Source: Marinoscillum furvescens DSM 4134
GTDB lineage: Bacteria; Bacteroidota; Bacteroidia; Cytophagales; Cyclobacteriaceae
Direction: 5' to 3'
Assembly: GCF_003386095.1 (NCBI RefSeq)
Contig: NZ_QREG01000024.1
Location: forward strand, 21,554-85,553
Length of the DNA stretch: 64,000 nt
Position numbers and translations under genes: made by a program. Numbering within the stretch: position 1 is the stretch's first letter; each line of letters opens with the position of its first letter. Of this stretch, positions 1-9,484 are shown one piece after another. The notes under the pieces were generated by a model. That model saw nothing but the letters and a program-made list of their open reading frames with translations. It ran no database searches and was not told where the DNA came from.

Positions 1-550
1 AATGCTCCATCTCCAGCGAGAGGTTACAAAGGATCATGGGCAGCGCGAAGTTTTTAAGCTCTCGTGTACCCGGATACGCCTTATTGTACTTGCCTTTGGT
101 ATTGGCGCGGCGTTTCAAAATATTTCCGAAAGTCCGCTGTGCAAGCAATGCATATTCTTCATTGGGTACAGCCTTGTAAAGGGCACCAAATGCCATAGCG
201 GCAAAACAATCTGAAAAAATATTGTATGGCTGCACCAGGGGCTGTCCCTCCCTATTGAGTGAAAAATACCAATTTCCTTCACTATCCATCCCATGCTTCA
301 ATAGGAAGTCGGCCCCTTGCTTAGCTATATTCAACCACTCGGATTTTTGCTCTACAGTATTGTAGAGAGTGGCAAACATCCATACTTGTCTGGCCTGCAG
401 CCAGATAAATTTATCCGTGTCGTACACCTTACCAGTACGATCCAGACAGGTAAAAAATCCACCGTTTTCACGGTCTATCGAGTGCTTTTCCCAAAAGGGA
501 ATCACCCCTTTTAGCAATTCATCCCGATATATATTGATGTAGTCTGTCAT
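1..550 (-). CDS. AGE-family epimerase/isomerase, 3'-truncated by window edge
   Basis: The N-terminal 183 residues of an (alpha/alpha)6-barrel sugar epimerase related to N-acylglucosamine 2-epimerase and cellobiose 2-epimerase are visible; the rest lies left of the window. The segment around residues 28-64 ([11 protein letters not shown], then [11 protein letters not shown]) is the typical AGE start, with the WLQAR arginine that lines the sugar pocket. The family interconverts sugars epimeric at C2 or isomerises aldose and ketose in the cytoplasm; no signal peptide is seen. The ATG at 550 overlaps the stop of the DUF4434 gene by 4 nt, so it is the last visible gene of the operon starting at 5155. 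The substrate cannot be read from this part. Confidence 0.85.
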   Translation of the reverse strand, partial: MTDYINIYRDELLKGVIPFWEKHSIDRENGGFFTCLDRTGKVYDTDKFIWLQARQVWMFATLYNTVEQKSEWLNIAKQGADFLLKHGMDSEGNWYFSLNREGQPLVQPYNIFSDCFAAMAFGALYKAVPNEEYALLAQRTFGNILKRRANTKGKYNKAYPGTRELKNFALPMILCNLSLEMEH

Positions 551-1488
551 CCTTTTTTTAGTCGGTTCATGTATTCATTATATCTATTGTACAGGTGGTG
601 TGCCTGCACATAGCTGGACTGTGGACTCATAAAATGCGAAAACTCAAAAGTGATCGCCTTGTCCACTCCTGCCTTAGCAGCAGCTTCCAGTTTCAGTCTT
701 AGTTTATCAAATTTGATAGGCAGAAACTTGATGGGCATGTCCCGATCAAAGCTCTCTGCATTGGTCCAGCTGGTCATGCCATATTTATCCGCAAGCTCCT
801 TATTGACCTGTAGGAAATCTGCCAGCTCGTCATAGTCGAGGTGCCCATCCTGAAAAGCCACGATATCCACTGCATCTTTGATCCCATCAAAGATCTCATC
901 CCACTCACGCTGGTGGGTTTCTAGTGATACCGCATCTTCTTTGGAGAGGGAAGAACTGCTGGCCATAACTGCCTTTTTCCCATCTACCCAAGGGGAAATG
1001 AGCGTAGGAAGTCCGCCACTCATGTCTTTGCATTGCTTGCCCAGTGTGCTAAATGCCTCTATGGCACCTTTCGTCTTACGGCTGATTTCCGTACTGATAT
1101 ACCAGCCACCGAAGCTCTTTTTATGACCGTAGGTAGACCATACTTCATCGATCACATATTTGTTGGATTCGATCTCGTGATGTAAATCCCCAGTTTGCCA
1201 GTAGTGTCCACTGTCATAAAGCCCGAAAAACAATTTCATATTGCGCTCTGCTGCCAGATCCAGGAATAACTCCACCAAATCTTCCGATGGTCGGTAGCAT
1301 CCATAGTTTTCCTGAAGGTACTTGCTCGGGTAGGTGATGAATCGGCCATAGCCACAACGAATAATGATCACCGTATCTATGCCAATGGCTTTCATATGAT
1401 CAAAATCCTGCGCCCACTCCTTTCTACCCCAATTTTGATGTGGGATGTCGTGAGAGATTTCGTCTATAAATGTTCCTGTTATCTTCAT
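547..1488 (-). CDS. DUF4434 domain TIM-barrel protein
   Basis: This 313-residue protein opens with [17 protein letters not shown] and continues with [21 protein letters not shown], the pattern I associate with DUF4434, a glycoside-hydrolase-like TIM barrel of unknown activity. Acidic residues that could be catalytic occur at strand ends ([35 protein letters not shown]), but no catalytic pair is assigned. No signal peptide is apparent, so it probably acts in the cytoplasm. It sits between a sodium symporter (4 nt gap) and an AGE epimerase (4 nt overlap), which argues for a role in handling the imported sugar. The name rests on recalled family patterns; the activity is unknown. Confidence 0.75.
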   Translation of the reverse strand: MKITGTFIDEISHDIPHQNWGRKEWAQDFDHMKAIGIDTVIIIRCGYGRFITYPSKYLQENYGCYRPSEDLVELFLDLAAERNMKLFFGLYDSGHYWQTGDLHHEIESNKYVIDEVWSTYGHKKSFGGWYISTEISRKTKGAIEAFSTLGKQCKDMSGGLPTLISPWVDGKKAVMASSSSLSKEDAVSLETHQREWDEIFDGIKDAVDIVAFQDGHLDYDELADFLQVNKELADKYGMTSWTNAESFDRDMPIKFLPIKFDKLRLKLEAAAKAGVDKAITFEFSHFMSPQSSYVQAHHLYNRYNEYMNRLKKG

Positions 1489-1492
1489 CCAA

Positions 1493-3331
1493 TTATTCGT
1501 TTGAAGCTTCGTCAGCCGTTTTTAAGTGATTCCACCAGAACTTCTTCAGCAATACCGTAGTGAGGATAAATACCCCTGACCAAATCACCATTTCTGTGTT
1601 TTGGCGAATCATAAAGTAGATCGGCAAGACCACCTGCGCCATTTGCCAGATGATACCCACCAGCACATTGAACGTATCACGACCCAGGTCCTGATTTGGC
1701 ACGAAGGAAGGATCTTCTGCCATCACCTCGCGCTTGATAGGCCCCCAAAAGCCCCATGGCTTGGTCTGCTTATAAAATTTCTTGATGTCCTCCCGGTTTT
1801 CCAAAGGAGAGATAAATGTACCGATGATACTCCCCAGCAGAGCAAACCCGAAAATGATCGGGAACACGTAGATGTCCACATACTGTGGGTAGAAAAAGAG
1901 CTTGGCTGTGGAAGCAATCAAACCAAACAACATGCCATAGAAGTAGCCGTATCCGCTAAACCTCCACCAAATCCATTTCAGCATGTTGGCAGCCACATAA
2001 CCTCCATACAGTGCTGAAGTAAGCCACAGTGTTAGTTCATTGAGTGAGGCTGCATTAAATCCAAATATCACCCCAACCACTACCAAAACAATAGAGGACA
2101 ATATACTCAAGGTAATGTAGCGCTTGTTACTGGCATTAGGATTGATGTATTTCTTATAAATATCGTTGACGAGATAGGCCGGAGCAGCATTGACAAAGGC
2201 CGAGAAGGTACCCATAAAGGCAGAAAGGAAACCTGCCAAAATCAATCCTTTGATTCCCACCGGCATAAACTTGGAGATGGCCAGCGGCAGTACTTTTTCA
2301 AAATCGATGGTATCACCTGCGAGTTCATCACCGAGGTATACCAACGCTAGTACGGAGAAGCCAGCGATCATGAGATAACGAGGAATATACATTACCCAAA
2401 TCGTCGTAAAGCTCATTTTAGCAGCTTCGGAAGGCTTTCTGGCAGCAAGCAAGCGCTGCATGTCGTAGCTGGGTACAGGCCCGGCGATAGAAGCAAAAAT
2501 TCCTTTAAAAAGCATCATCATGAAGAGGATACCAAAGAACCCAAAGCCGTCTCCGTCTATTTTGTCATTCACCCCCGGGAATGGCGTGTTGGTCCAGTCG
2601 AGGTTGAGCTCCCAGCCAAACCACAGGTCTTTCCAACCTGCCGGCACTACTGCGCTGATCTGCTCGGCAGATACTGAAGTAAAAGCAATGTATCCTACGG
2701 CAAAACAGCTGATAGTCATAATGACAAACTGTAGCACTTCCGTAGCTACCACACTATACATCCCTCCCTTTACAGTATAAAGCGTGGTGAGAAATATGAT
2801 GAGCATGGCGTAGGATCGCTCCGAAGAAATCTCCCACCCCGCTAGCGCAAAAGACAAATCCCAGGGGAGAATAGAAGTACAATACTTGCCGATACCTTCG
2901 AAAAAATAAGCGATAAAGCCTACTACACTGATCACGGCAAAAGTCACTACGATGATGTGTGAAAGCCTTGCTCCTTTACCATCTCCAAAACGGAAGGTAA
3001 TCCACTCGGCACCAGTCATTACTTTGGATCGGCGCAACCAGATAGCCAGGTAAACAAAAATAAATACCTGATTCCAAACCGGCCAGAGCCACGGGATCCA
3101 GGCACTTTTAAGTCCATAGACAAATAAGATACTTACCGTCCACATGGTCCCGGAGATATCAAACATCCCCGAAGCATTACTAAGTCCGAGGTAGTACCAT
3201 TTCATGGTATTGCCTCCGAGGAAATACGACTCCAGGTTGGATGATGCCTTTTTGGAGATATAAAACCCTAAAAAGAGAATCCCTGCTACGTAAGCAAAAA
3301 TGATTGCGATATCGAGTGCTTCCAGCGACAT
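1493..3331 (-). CDS. Sodium:solute symporter (SSS family)
   Basis: A 612-residue polytopic membrane protein with about 13-15 hydrophobic segments and the family opening, in which a first helix is followed by SYFLGGNTMKWYYLGLSNASG. SSS proteins couple sodium entry to uptake of sugars, sugar acids, amino acids or similar solutes across the inner membrane. The gene lies 3 nt after the secreted FAD oxidoreductase and 4 nt before the DUF4434 gene, so it most likely imports the product of the former or the substrate of the latter. The cytoplasmic C-terminal part (EDIKKFYKQTKPWGFWGP) resembles Bacteroidota symporters in glycan and sugar loci. Family is secure, substrate is not. Confidence 0.88.
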   Translation of the reverse strand: MSLEALDIAIIFAYVAGILFLGFYISKKASSNLESYFLGGNTMKWYYLGLSNASGMFDISGTMWTVSILFVYGLKSAWIPWLWPVWNQVFIFVYLAIWLRRSKVMTGAEWITFRFGDGKGARLSHIIVVTFAVISVVGFIAYFFEGIGKYCTSILPWDLSFALAGWEISSERSYAMLIIFLTTLYTVKGGMYSVVATEVLQFVIMTISCFAVGYIAFTSVSAEQISAVVPAGWKDLWFGWELNLDWTNTPFPGVNDKIDGDGFGFFGILFMMMLFKGIFASIAGPVPSYDMQRLLAARKPSEAAKMSFTTIWVMYIPRYLMIAGFSVLALVYLGDELAGDTIDFEKVLPLAISKFMPVGIKGLILAGFLSAFMGTFSAFVNAAPAYLVNDIYKKYINPNASNKRYITLSILSSIVLVVVGVIFGFNAASLNELTLWLTSALYGGYVAANMLKWIWWRFSGYGYFYGMLFGLIASTAKLFFYPQYVDIYVFPIIFGFALLGSIIGTFISPLENREDIKKFYKQTKPWGFWGPIKREVMAEDPSFVPNQDLGRDTFNVLVGIIWQMAQVVLPIYFMIRQNTEMVIWSGVFILTTVLLKKFWWNHLKTADEASNE

Positions 3332-3334
3332 ATA

Positions 3335-5155
3335 TTACTTTTCTGAAATTAAGTGACCGTCAAAGTTGACAGGTTGTGCAAATGGGTCAAGTGCGGCCTG
3401 TAGATAGACGGCTACCTCTGCTCTTGAGAGATATGACGCTTCGGTAGAAATGCCCGGGATTGTCTCCAAATCCCGGGGCATTGAAACACCTAACCAACTA
3501 AAAATTTCCTTTAAAAACTTTGTATCCACCCAGGCACCAGAAGCATGTACCTCTTTTAATTCCGGATAATAGGAAAGCAATCCTTCTTTGAGTTGGTACT
3601 GGCTGATGGGCTGACTGGGGTAAAACCATGTCTCATTGGCCCACTTGTAAGGCACTCCAGTACCTTTCATGATGCCTGTAGCCCCTATTTTTTGGATGGC
3701 TTCAAATGCCGGGTGCGTAGCTGCCACATCTTTGTAGGGCATCAGGTAAGCTCCCTGATCCAGCAGCGCCTGCTGTACTTCTCTAATGCTTACTTCTGCC
3801 GGGTTGACGTCCTGCTTTGCCGCTACTGCCGCCAAAGCACCCGCTGCCTGACCGATACCCATCACTACAGGTTGTAGGCGAGTAGCTCCGTTGACGATAT
3901 TGGAAACACCAATACTTTTTTCTGCAAATACAAGGTTTGGCTGACTCTCAGGCACCAAAGACCCGAGTGGAATATTGTAAGATGGCACCTTAATGTTGAT
4001 AAAATCAATGTCTGGAGCCTCCTCATTTTTGTCATGATGATGATCTATAGGGTAGTCACCTACTGCTACTCCGGTGCGGTAATATTTTTCGGGCTGATCA
4101 AAAGGTGCAGCTAGATGACGCACGGCCAGCAAAGACTTTGCCACAGGTCGTCTGGCCTCTCTATGGTATGGTATGAGTGGAAATTCATCTTTAGTAGGAA
4201 ACTCATCCTCGGCAAGCCCAAGGTGCTTATACCCCAGCTCGTGCTGAATGAAATAAATAAACTTACGGGTATAGTCTTTGGCCTCTTCCAGCCTGTCTGC
4301 TCGCTCTTTCTTATTTAGCCCAATGAGATTTACATAAAAGTCATTCCCGCAGTTTGGCCAGTTGATCATGTACTTGCCGTTGGGTAATTTGCCATAGTCC
4401 AGCATCATGTCACAGGATACTCCGTCGCCCTTTTCACCCGCTGGCACACAGGCACAAGCAAATTCTTCAGGATCATATCCGGCTGGTTTTTTTATGGTCT
4501 TGTCAGCACCGGCACCATAGTCTTTCAAAATAGCTACATAGGTAAGGTCCTGAATGATATCATTGGCATCTTCTGGCGCAAAAGCATCGACTGACTGATC
4601 ATCCATACCCACGGTATAAGGTACTCCGAGCATGGCCGAAACATCTCCCAGTTCTGTAGCATCGATTACTACTTTGGCGGTGATCGTTTTGGTTTTTCTA
4701 CCTACCTGATAGCTGACCTCCCATTTGTCGGTATAGCTTAAAGACTTCAGGCTAGCTTTATGTATGACATTGAGATTTGGATAGCCCGATGCGAGCTCTG
4801 CCAGCTTGGCCGCCCCCACTGCAGGCTCAAACAAACAATGACTAACCCATCCAGTAGCCACCGCCTTGGGACCACCATAATGGTCATATAGCTTTTGCCT
4901 AAACTCTCCCCACAGACCAGATGGCAGTTCATGATTGCCATCTATAGCTGAAACTCCTGCAGAAGTAAGCATCCCCCCAAGCCACGGAGTTTCCTCAACC
5001 ACCAGCACTTCGACATCCATTCTGGCTGCCTGAATAGCTGCCATGGTACCTGAGGCACCTCCTCCGATGATTACTACATCCGCCGAAGACTGTGCAAATG
5101 CTGGCATCGAAAAAGCCAGGACTAGAAGTGTAAGTATGATTCGTAGTTTTGCCAT
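3335..5155 (-). CDS. Secreted FAD-dependent oxidoreductase with SLH-like C-terminus
   Basis: This 606-residue protein has a Sec signal peptide (about residues 1-22, ending PAFAQ), then a Rossmann dinucleotide site VVIIGGGASGTMAAIQAA followed by the acidic strand-2 end VVEE. It matches the FAD_oxidored type (PF12831-like) common in Bacteroidota sugar loci. Residues from about 471 look like degenerate S-layer-homology repeats: PYKDVAATHPAFEAIQKIGATGIMKG and later YLSRAEVAVYLQAAL. It probably oxidises a sugar or sugar derivative in the periplasm, passing electrons to an unknown acceptor. It is the first gene of the leftward operon with the symporter, DUF4434 protein and AGE epimerase. A Sec rather than Tat signal on a flavoenzyme implies periplasmic FAD loading. 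Confidence 0.8.
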   Translation of the reverse strand: MAKLRIILTLLVLAFSMPAFAQSSADVVIIGGGASGTMAAIQAARMDVEVLVVEETPWLGGMLTSAGVSAIDGNHELPSGLWGEFRQKLYDHYGGPKAVATGWVSHCLFEPAVGAAKLAELASGYPNLNVIHKASLKSLSYTDKWEVSYQVGRKTKTITAKVVIDATELGDVSAMLGVPYTVGMDDQSVDAFAPEDANDIIQDLTYVAILKDYGAGADKTIKKPAGYDPEEFACACVPAGEKGDGVSCDMMLDYGKLPNGKYMINWPNCGNDFYVNLIGLNKKERADRLEEAKDYTRKFIYFIQHELGYKHLGLAEDEFPTKDEFPLIPYHREARRPVAKSLLAVRHLAAPFDQPEKYYRTGVAVGDYPIDHHHDKNEEAPDIDFINIKVPSYNIPLGSLVPESQPNLVFAEKSIGVSNIVNGATRLQPVVMGIGQAAGALAAVAAKQDVNPAEVSIREVQQALLDQGAYLMPYKDVAATHPAFEAIQKIGATGIMKGTGVPYKWANETWFYPSQPISQYQLKEGLLSYYPELKEVHASGAWVDTKFLKEIFSWLGVSMPRDLETIPGISTEASYLSRAEVAVYLQAALDPFAQPVNFDGHLISEK

Positions 5156-5199
5156 GTTAAAATAACTTTCGAAATCCGAAGATATATATTTTATGTTTT

Positions 5200-5231
5200 A
5201 AGTATTAATACTTTATTAATTTTTTTAATAA
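5200..5231. promoter_or_regulatory. Palindromes, candidate ROK operator
   Basis: Two adjacent AT-rich inverted repeats lie in the 274 nt gap between the divergent FAD oxidoreductase and ROK regulator. AAGTATTAATACTT (5200-5213) is a perfect 14-bp palindrome, and TTATTAA-N5-TTAATAA spans 5213-5231. NagC/XylR-type ROK regulators bind AT-rich inverted repeats, so these are plausible autoregulatory and operon operators. The assignment is inferred from position and symmetry only; AT-rich DNA gives such palindromes by chance. Confidence 0.45.
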
Positions 5232-5429
5232 GTTAATTCACGCCACAACTTTTACCGACGGCAAAAAAGCTAAGTTTCTAATGGAGAAAGGATGTTTCTG
5301 AGCGTTTTTCAAGGGCATTGCTATGCTGCCAATTATTAAATAATTTTTAAATGACTGCATTGGATTGTTAAAAAGAGTTGATAATATAGCATATCACACG
5401 CATTCATCATTTTTAACCACGCCATAGGA

Positions 5430-6656
5430 ATGTCTAAGACTTTTTTCGAGCGCCTCAACCTCATGACCCCATCGGGGGTAGCGTACAAAAACGTAAACCT
5501 GAAGAAACAGATCCTGGCCTACTTTGCCAATTCGGGCAATGCCACTATAGCAGATCTATGCAAAACACTTACACTGAGCGCCCCTAAAGTCACCAATCTC
5601 ATAAACGAACTCATAGAAGAGGGCCTTGTCAATGACTATGGAAAGGATAGTTCTACAGGAGGCCGTCGGCCCAATATCTACGGCCTGGCTCCAAATGCAG
5701 GCTTTTTCCTGGGCGTGGACGTCAAGCGCTACCATCTCAACATCAGCTTGATCGATTTTCGAAAGAATGTAATCGAGATCAAAGAAAATTATCCCTACCA
5801 GCTGGAAAACACTCAGGAATCACTTGACGAGCTATTGGGCATCATTACTTCCTTTATCAATGGGCTCAAGATTCCGAAGAGCAAAATTCTGGGCATGGGT
5901 ATCAACCTTTCCGGACGTGTAAACCACACCACTGGATACAGTTACAGCTTTTTCCACTTCCAGGAAGACCCGCTTAGCAAAATCATTGAATCGGCCATAG
6001 GCATACCTGTCACACTCGAAAACGATTCGCGTGCCATGGCATTTGGAGAATATAGTAAGGGTGTGGTGCGTGATGAAAAAAACGTCATCTTCCTCAACCT
6101 GGACTATGGTATCGGTATCGGCATTATCATCAACGGCCAGATATATTATGGAAAATCTGGCTATTCGGGAGAATTTGGTCACATCCCTATATTTGATAAC
6201 GAAATCATCTGCCACTGTGGCAAAAAGGGCTGTCTGGAAACAGAAGCCTCCGGATGGGCACTGCTCAACACTTTCAAAGAACATGTAAGAGCTGGATCTA
6301 GCACCTCTGCCATGCTAAACAAAAAAAGTGTGGACGAGCTGAAGCTCAAAGACATCATAGAAGCCGCCAACAGTGACGATGTGCTGGCGATAGATCTGAT
6401 AGCACAAATAGGCAACAAGCTCGGAAGAGGCATTGCACTACTGATCAACCTCTTTAACCCTGAACTTGTCATACTAGGTGGAAGCCTTGCAGCCACGGAA
6501 GACTACATACGGCTCCCTATGAAGAGTGCCATACACAAGTATTCGCTTAGCCTGATGAGCAATGACACCCAGCTCAAGATCACTGCACTCCCCAACCGGG
6601 CTGGCGTAATGGGTGCTTGCCTGCTTGTACGCAACCGCCTTTTAGATCTGGCTTAA
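5430..6656 (+). CDS. ROK family transcriptional regulator
   Basis: A 408-residue NagC/XylR-type repressor. Residues about 20-75 form a winged HTH (NATIADLCKTLTLSAPKVTNLINELIEEGLV, with wing GGRRPNIY). The rest is a ROK sugar-kinase fold with LENDSRAMAFGE, a glycine-rich GIGIGIIINGQIYYG segment, GEFGHIPI, and the zinc motif C261-x-C263-x4-C268. ROK regulators sense a sugar or sugar phosphate and release DNA. It is divergent from the FAD oxidoreductase/symporter/DUF4434/AGE operon and probably controls it through the palindromes at 5200-5231. Its stop overlaps the convergent metallophosphoesterase stop by 4 nt. Confidence 0.9.
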   Translation: MSKTFFERLNLMTPSGVAYKNVNLKKQILAYFANSGNATIADLCKTLTLSAPKVTNLINELIEEGLVNDYGKDSSTGGRRPNIYGLAPNAGFFLGVDVKRYHLNISLIDFRKNVIEIKENYPYQLENTQESLDELLGIITSFINGLKIPKSKILGMGINLSGRVNHTTGYSYSFFHFQEDPLSKIIESAIGIPVTLENDSRAMAFGEYSKGVVRDEKNVIFLNLDYGIGIGIIINGQIYYGKSGYSGEFGHIPIFDNEIICHCGKKGCLETEASGWALLNTFKEHVRAGSSTSAMLNKKSVDELKLKDIIEAANSDDVLAIDLIAQIGNKLGRGIALLINLFNPELVILGGSLAATEDYIRLPMKSAIHKYSLSLMSNDTQLKITALPNRAGVMGACLLVRNRLLDLA

Positions 6657-7720
6657 GCTAAGAATTTAATGCGCGTAAAGACATAGTCCAACGACTCTTC
6701 ATTGATAACCATTCGGTAAAAATCGGTTCCAGGGAGATTTTCAGATTGATAGCCTGTCTTTTGCAGGTATTTGCTAGAAATGCTACCGTCGAACCAATGT
6801 ACCAGGCGGATTTTTCCATCTTCTATCTCCAGACACGTCATTCCTCGTTTTCCAATCACACACCCTGAATTGAACAAACACGGGATATTGAAGATCGTGT
6901 TGTATACGTAGTTTTGATAATTGGTGTCTTTTACCTGCTTGTAGTATTTCTTAAGGTCTTTCTTGTGGCCCTTTATGGCTTTTCGCACCTCATCAGTTCT
7001 ACGCACCGGATCCGTAGCATATTCACGGCACAGCTGTTCTATTTTAAACTTGAGGCGATCCACCTTATGCAAAGACTCAAACAATGGCCGATGCGTATGA
7101 CCGATGATAGAAACCACTTTGCGGTAAGCAGAGTAGTGGTAAGCACGCTTCTCGATATTGTATTGTTTCTTGCTACTGTGTGCTACCGAGTAGTTTTTTA
7201 TGCCCAAAGGGTTGGCAAAATACTTTAGTGTAAAGCCAATCAGCTCGTTGTGCTTTTGAAACTTCTTGGATGCCTGATGGCCATGAAAGAAAAACAGATG
7301 ATTGTCATGGTAGCGAAGCCTGAAAGCTTCCAGGTGCTCATAATCAAACGGGTGGTCCTTCATCAGGCTTAATTCCAAATCATGATTACCTATGGTCTTT
7401 AGCAGTCGCGTGGAGTCGCGGATTTCATCAAAAACCTCATAAACCTCTCGCCATCGATTGTAGATTTTTTTTAGCGAAAAGCGCTGCATTTCCTCCACGT
7501 CACCATTGAGGATGAGTGAAAACTTATCGCGCAGATAATACTTTTTGAGAGCTGCCTGAAATAAGCCCGAATTTCGTTTAAAATCATCGGTAGACCCTCC
7601 ATCTCCCATATGGAGATCACTAAAAACAACCCACCGGTCTTTTTTGCTTAGCTCAAAAACCGGGGAGTTGTCATACAGGTCATCCAGATTTTGGTATACA
7701 ACTTTGTTGGTGATTTTCAC
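6653..7720 (-). CDS. Calcineurin-like metallophosphoesterase
   Basis: A 355-residue protein carrying the full two-metal set: D35-x-H37 (FSDLHMGDG), NGD with D74, G-N112-H113-D114, HGH at 146-148 and GHTH with H208 and H210. This layout is that of LpxH/UDP-2,3-diacylglucosamine hydrolase-like and related phosphoesterases. No signal peptide, so cytoplasmic. The substrate is not clear; the protein is longer than typical LpxH and has an inserted basic helical region (about 215-260). It follows the GH13 gene by 81 nt on the same strand and may be co-transcribed with it. Confidence 0.85.
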   Translation of the reverse strand: MKITNKVVYQNLDDLYDNSPVFELSKKDRWVVFSDLHMGDGGSTDDFKRNSGLFQAALKKYYLRDKFSLILNGDVEEMQRFSLKKIYNRWREVYEVFDEIRDSTRLLKTIGNHDLELSLMKDHPFDYEHLEAFRLRYHDNHLFFFHGHQASKKFQKHNELIGFTLKYFANPLGIKNYSVAHSSKKQYNIEKRAYHYSAYRKVVSIIGHTHRPLFESLHKVDRLKFKIEQLCREYATDPVRRTDEVRKAIKGHKKDLKKYYKQVKDTNYQNYVYNTIFNIPCLFNSGCVIGKRGMTCLEIEDGKIRLVHWFDGSISSKYLQKTGYQSENLPGTDFYRMVINEESLDYVFTRIKFLA

Positions 7721-7801
7721 ATCAATAATTTATATGAAACCACCAAATTAAAGACTTAAGCGCGGTATTTCTTTACTTAAAACTTAAAGAATTGTTAGGC
7801 A

Positions 7802-9484
7802 TTACAATTCAATATGCCGAACACGCGCCAACACCGCCTGCCACGGTTTTAGTTTCACTTTTCCACTTTGTGGCTCACCAAAGTCAAAGTCATTGGCCTC
7901 TACTATGCGAAGCTTACTACTATCAAATCGATCGTCCAGCCCAAATTCCTGAGTCTCCTCAGAAAAATTGAGTAAGACTAAATATGCAGCCTCTTCATCC
8001 CATCTCCAAAAAGCAAATACACTCGGATGATCTTCCTGAATGGGGGCAAAATCACCATAAACAAGTGTCGGGTGCTCCTTTCGCATCGCCACCATCCGGC
8101 GATAAAATGCCAGAATAGAGTTCTCATCTCCTTCCTGACTAGCCACATTGATTGCCGTATAGTTAGGGTTGACTTTGAGCCATGGAGTGCCTGAGGTAAA
8201 ACCAGCCTGCTCAGCATCATTCCATTGCAGCGGTGTACGGGCATTGTCACGGCCATTGATATGGACGTTCTTTAAAAACTGATCCAGGTCTTTTCCTTCA
8301 GCTTTCCACTCCTTGTAAGCATTTTTGATCTCCACATCGTCATATTCTTCTATGGTGTCAAAAGCCACATTGGTCATACCTATTTCATCACCCTGGTAAA
8401 CGTAGACCGTGCCGCGCATGCTAAATAGCAACAAGCTCAGCAGTTTGGCGGACTCTTTCCAGTACGCTCCGTCATCCCCAAAGCGAGAAACGATTCGCTG
8501 AAAATCATGATTCCCTAGAAAGACGCTACCCCAGCCCTCTTCTTTAAGGTACTCATCCCACAGCCTGAAGACTTTTTTGAATTCCAGAAAATCGATGGGC
8601 TTGGGATCAAATCTACCTCCGGGTCCATGATCCATAAACATGTGCCCAAAATGAAAAATCATATTAAGAGCCTCCGCTGAGCTGGATACATATTGCAGGC
8701 CGCTTTCCAGATTGATACCTGGACCCTCACCTACTGTCATCACATCGTACTTACTCAGTACTTCACGGTTCATTTCCTGGAGAAACTCCTGCACACGCGG
8801 GCCATTGGCGTAGACGTTATCGATGGTCTTGTTGAAGTCCTTGTAAGGTGAATCTTCGAAGTTTCTTTTTGAAATCACGGAAATCACATCCATCCGGAAC
8901 CCATCTACTCCTTTGTCCAGCCAATACTTCATCAGCTTGTGCACCTCCTCACGTACTTTCGGGTTTTCCCAATTGAGGTCTGGTTGCTTTTTGGTGAAAA
9001 GATGTAGGTAATACTCGTCAGTGGCCTCATCGTATTCCCAGGCATTACCACTAAAAAAGGACTGCCAGTTGTTAGGTGGGCCTCCGTTTTTGCCAGGCTT
9101 CCAGATGAAGTAGTCCCGGTAAGGGTTGTCTTTACTCTTGCGGGACTCCTGAAACCATTTGTGCTCATCAGAGCAGTGGTTTACCACCAGGTCCATTAGC
9201 AGTTTCATCCCACGCTGATGTATTCCCTCGAGCAGCTGATCAAAATCAGCCATCGTGCCGAAATCAGCCATGATATCGTAGTAGTCACGAATATCGTAAC
9301 CATTGTCATCATTGGGGGAATCGTACACCGGGCATAGCCAGATAACATCCACCCCAAGGCTTTTGATGTAATCAAGCTTTTCAATAACCCCAGGCAGATC
9401 GCCTACACCATCTCCATTGCTGTCTTTGAAGCTCCGCGGGTAGACTTGATACACCACGGCTTCTTTCCACCACTTCTTGTTCAT
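7802..9484 (-). CDS. GH13 alpha-glucosidase (oligo-1,6-glucosidase type)
   Basis: A 560-residue GH13 enzyme without signal peptide, so cytoplasmic. It has the family start WWKEAVVYQVYPRSF, the calcium loop DSNGDGVGDL, DLVVNH (region I), GFRMDV with nucleophile D199, VGEGPG with acid/base E253, and NHD with D327. Val at position 200, right after the nucleophile, is the residue tied to alpha-1,6 preference in GH13_31 enzymes, where alpha-1,4 enzymes have Ala or Thr. It ends the operon with glycerol kinase and glycerol-3-phosphate dehydrogenase, so the natural substrate may be a glucosylglycerol-like or isomalto-type glucoside rather than starch fragments. Exact specificity is unproven. Confidence 0.9.
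   Translation of the reverse strand: MNKKWWKEAVVYQVYPRSFKDSNGDGVGDLPGVIEKLDYIKSLGVDVIWLCPVYDSPNDDNGYDIRDYYDIMADFGTMADFDQLLEGIHQRGMKLLMDLVVNHCSDEHKWFQESRKSKDNPYRDYFIWKPGKNGGPPNNWQSFFSGNAWEYDEATDEYYLHLFTKKQPDLNWENPKVREEVHKLMKYWLDKGVDGFRMDVISVISKRNFEDSPYKDFNKTIDNVYANGPRVQEFLQEMNREVLSKYDVMTVGEGPGINLESGLQYVSSSAEALNMIFHFGHMFMDHGPGGRFDPKPIDFLEFKKVFRLWDEYLKEEGWGSVFLGNHDFQRIVSRFGDDGAYWKESAKLLSLLLFSMRGTVYVYQGDEIGMTNVAFDTIEEYDDVEIKNAYKEWKAEGKDLDQFLKNVHINGRDNARTPLQWNDAEQAGFTSGTPWLKVNPNYTAINVASQEGDENSILAFYRRMVAMRKEHPTLVYGDFAPIQEDHPSVFAFWRWDEEAAYLVLLNFSEETQEFGLDDRFDSSKLRIVEANDFDFGEPQSGKVKLKPWQAVLARVRHIEL

Noticed and set aside
1..550. Plus-strand frames at the left edge
   Set aside because: They are antisense to the AGE epimerase reading frame, which matches its family strongly.
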